Of a stretch of 64,000 nucleotides of DNA, positions 62,899 through 64,000 are shown piece by piece (positions within the stretch are counted from its first letter, which is position 1; the number at the start of each line of letters is the position of its first letter). The stretch spans positions 60,829,823 through 60,893,822 of the forward strand of contig CM058239.1 in assembly GCA_030180135.1 (NCBI GenBank), given 5' to 3'. The notes beneath the pieces were generated by a model. That model was not told the DNA's origin, ran no database searches, and saw nothing but the letters and a program-made list of their open reading frames with translations. This stretch comes from Orychophragmus violaceus (taxonomy: Eukaryota; Streptophyta; Magnoliopsida; Brassicales; Brassicaceae). The position numbers and the translations under genes are program-made.

Positions 62899-63581
62899 TG
62901 AAGGATTATGGGTGTTTTCCATGGTTTAAATTCGCAATTACAACCTAACACAAATCCTTAAACAGATCTAGGTTCTTGCAAAACGAATCATAAAACAAAC
63001 CTGGACATTACCTTTTGCAGCGGAATGATTGTAATGTCGAGATCAGTTCTAGAACAGATGAATCACCTATTCCTCCTCAGTATCCACACGCTTACAAGCA
63101 CGGATGGCTGCTAGACCGGATGGATGATCAACAGAGAGATTCAAGAGAGAAAGAGAGCCACGGCTGGGCTGCTCCAAAATCGCAGGAGAACAAAAGAATG
63201 CTAGGGTTTTTCAACCCTTGTTCCTTCTTATTTCACTAATGGGCCCAAGTTTAATTAATTAATTAAACTAATAGCTCATTAGTCTTTTGGGCCCAAGACA
63301 CAAATCAGACAAAAGCCCATTTGTTGTCTGCCCAACTCTCTGTACAAATACAGTAAATGCTACTGCATCTTACCGTATTAATTCCATCTTAACTTTCCCG
63401 TTAGCTATGGTGTGTGACCCTTTGGGATCATACAATACTGGTAATAAGTCCTAAACTTATAGATCAAGAGCGGACTCTAGCAAGCCATCATGATCACCCA
63501 GTATTTATGACTTATGTCTGATCTCGACACTTATCATACTTTCTAGAGATAGTACGGGTAGATTTCAGGACATTCCCAACA
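62899..63581 (-). repeat. 3' LTR of Copia-D
   Basis: 683 bp. Plus-strand ends TGAAGGATTATGGG and CATTCCCAACA. The outer thirds match the Copia-B LTR closely. In the centre (about 63180-63330) it has unrelated AT-rich DNA where Copia-B carries the dyad pair. Confidence 0.9.
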
Positions 63582-64000
63582 ATCTCCCACTTGTACTGGA
63601 ATCCTACAAAGGACATTCCCAACAATCTTCCGATTATACTGGAATCCTACATTCCCTAATCCTTTTGTCTCAATATCTCGATCTGGCATAAGGCAAGATG
63701 CGTGTCATCCTTATACAGCCAGACCATGTTTATCGGACCAGATTTGATATTGACAATGCAAACGACTTGGGCAAGTCCGTTTGGGAATGGCCATTCTCTT
63801 ACCAGCTATCAAATCTCCGATTGGCCTAGAGATATTACCTCCGTTAAACGGCAGGGACAAATCCCATCTTGTTCCATCACTATGAACTACACAATTCATA
63901 ATACACCCAACCAAGGTCCGTATAGCTCCCAGTTACGAAACAGCGTTAGACAATGATCAAAGCGCATTACTCCATGTGCAGCCACATGCATGCGAACTCA
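62899..64000 (-). mobile_element. Copia-D, relative of Copia-B, cut by the window end
   Basis: Only the 3' LTR (62899-63581) and 419 bp of 3' internal sequence are present. The internal part matches 45367-45785 of Copia-B with about 7 differences by hand count, including the same 43-bp duplication of the LTR end. It is inserted in the Athila-1 3' region after CACCTAAG. Confidence 0.88.

Larger units (their letters stand above)
29376..64000 (+). mobile_element. Athila-1 (Ty3/Gypsy), host of the nested Copia cluster; 3' end outside window
   Basis: Own sequence is 29376-33033, 61913-62898 and whatever lies beyond the window; everything between belongs to later insertions. The 5' LTR is at 29376-30537, then the Athila-type leader TTTTTGACGCCGTTGCCGGG, gag and protease. 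The element resumes after the CATTC target duplication (61908-61912) with the Athila pol tail and 3' untranslated text, and is cut again by Copia-D at 62899. No 3' LTR is in view, so age and TSD cannot be judged. Confidence 0.85.

Overview
The window is nuclear DNA of a plant of the mustard family (Brassicaceae). Two host genes are recognisable, and both look like orthologues of neighbouring Arabidopsis thaliana loci: TAF4 (1992-7009, + strand, 15 exons, open throughout) and an ARM/TPR-repeat gene (25552-27516, - strand). These match AT5G43130 and AT5G43120 from my knowledge of the families; I could not run an alignment. Nearly all the rest is retrotransposon sequence, so the window shows how retroelements expand an intergenic region.

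Layout. 1-1590: decayed antisense LINE. 1684-1863: sense LINE 3' end with poly(A). 1992-7009: TAF4. 7155-21124: old, decayed Ty3/Gypsy element of Tat type (- strand), split by a young, apparently intact chromovirus of CRM type (13673-20434; two 951-bp LTRs that read identical, TSD GGTTG, one 1604-codon gag-pol). 21957-22656: pseudogene fragment of a BSL-type kelch phosphatase gene. 22657-25551: AT-rich DNA with an 82-bp tandem duplication and a 24-bp GC palindrome. 25552-27516: ARM/TPR gene with a Harbinger-like MITE upstream. 28320-29375: Copia remnant.

From 29376 to the window end lies a nest resolved by LTR pairs and target-site duplications. Athila-1 (+) is the host. Copia-A (-, 33034-61907, TSD CATTC) is inside Athila-1. 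Copia-C (-, 39026-53243, TSD CGACA) and Athila-2 (+, 53914-61563, TSD TCGAC) are inside Copia-A. Copia-B (-, 44673-51674, TSD GCAAC) is inside Copia-C. Copia-D (-, 62899 to beyond the end) is in the distal part of Athila-1. Hand-counted LTR differences (B 2, C about 5, A about 12; Athila-2 about 5) agree with the nesting order.

Functionally, Copia-A and Copia-B keep an open gag but have a decayed pol, Copia-C is nearly intact, and Athila-2 has lost the gag core and all enzymes but keeps an open ORF-1 (env-position) gene. This is the pattern of elements moved by proteins of relatives.

The strongest unexplained signal is a short paired motif: two 16-bp imperfect palindromes around CGATCG (consensus TGYRWCGRTCGWYRCA), usually 21 bp apart start to start. 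I count 34 pairs, in both Copia and Athila elements, in LTRs, leaders, coding DNA and 3' regions. I saw none in the host genes, the CRM element or the Tat element. Both insertions into Copia-A hit such a palindrome.
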